Assembly: GCA_019915015.1 (NCBI GenBank)
Contig: JAHBBC010000014.1
Location: 434,001 to 498,000 of the forward strand
Direction: 5' to 3'
DNA: 64,000 nt
From: Auriscalpium vulgare
Lineage: Eukaryota; Basidiomycota; Agaricomycetes; Russulales; Auriscalpiaceae
The notes under the pieces were generated by a model. It was not told the DNA's origin. It saw only the letters and a program-made list of their open reading frames with translations, and did not search any database. Within the stretch, counting starts at the first letter, position 1; each line of letters starts with the position of its first letter. Positions 63,816-64,000 of this stretch are shown piece after piece. The translations under genes and the position numbers were made by a program.

Positions 63816-64000
63816 ATGGCTCCAGCTACCAGCAACCCGCAGCCCAGGAAGCCCAAGCGTCCTAATCTGAAGGCCACCTCTCCCATGTCCGCGAGTTCTC
63901 GGCCGGTTCACTCTTCCAGGGACAAGTGCCCACCATCAAGACGAAGAAGAGGAACATGACCGCAATTAGGAAGGATCAGGACCTCCAGCGGGCAGCCAGG
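63816..64000 (+). CDS. Start of a gene running off the window (partial)
   Basis: ATG at 63816 (MAPATSNPQPRKPKRPNLK) opens a basic, Ser/Pro-rich N-terminus similar in style to KDZ-associated and other nuclear agaricomycete proteins. The frame closes at 63959 unless an intron intervenes. Too little is present to name it. Confidence 0.35.

Overview
The window looks like a transposon-dense accessory region of an agaricomycete (mushroom-forming basidiomycete) nuclear genome, possibly a polypore. The basis is inference from gene architecture: multi-exon genes with 50-60 nt introns, GTGCGT/GTAAGT donors and CTGAC/CTCAC branch sites, a KDZ-superfamily transposase with a CxC2-type cysteine cluster next to a TET/JBP-type dioxygenase, and Ty3/gypsy, Ty1/copia and LINE elements. 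There are no bacterial operons, rRNA genes or CRISPR arrays.

Layout. (1) 0.46-1.74 kb: a spliced coiled-coil host or KDZ-associated gene. (2) 2.33-7.53 kb: a decayed Ty1/copia element on the minus strand with two LTRs and a half-tRNA-iMet primer site. (3) 8.3-9.3 kb: a small gene with an RNase H1 N-terminal-like fold, broken by a 25-bp tandem duplication. (4) 9.7-11.0 kb: a 1.3-kb non-coding repeat whose second copy lies inverted at 61.9-63.2 kb. (5) about 11.1-19.3 kb: a Tad1-like LINE on the minus strand with ORF1 and an EN-RT-RNase H ORF2, both frameshifted. (6) 20.0-20.6 kb: tandem repeats and a near-perfect 61-nt palindrome.

(7) 20.6-56.1 kb is a three-layer nest. The outer layer is Gypsy-1 (+ strand): its 5' LTR, gag and first half of pol lie at 20604-26798, and the rest of pol plus a 3' stub at 54003-56123. 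Splitting it is a 27.2-kb KDZ DNA transposon (26799-54002) with 74-nt terminal inverted repeats and a 7-bp target duplication GGCACCA. This transposon carries three apparently intact minus-strand genes, a TET/JBP-family 2-oxoglutarate/Fe(II) dioxygenase and a complete KDZ transposase. Inside it is Gypsy-2 (34170-47725, minus strand, 13.56 kb), with LTRs that look identical over 657 bp and a 4-bp target duplication ACGC. It lies just upstream of the TET/JBP gene.

The most unusual feature is within Gypsy-2. Between the end of pol and the 3' LTR, a 5-kb segment carries three intact, intron-containing genes on the strand opposite to gag-pol, bounded by two polypurine tracts. A truncated relative of this module sits at the same place in Gypsy-1. 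Similarity between the two elements is very high through pol but collapses immediately after the internal polypurine tract, which suggests an exchangeable antisense cargo module.

(8) 56.1-63.8 kb: an AT-richer stretch with a possible minus-strand gene, several inverted and tandem repeats, a PHD-like gene, a tRNA-like sequence and the second 1.3-kb repeat. The start of a further gene runs off the right edge. All coordinates were read by eye, so exon boundaries may be off by a few bases.
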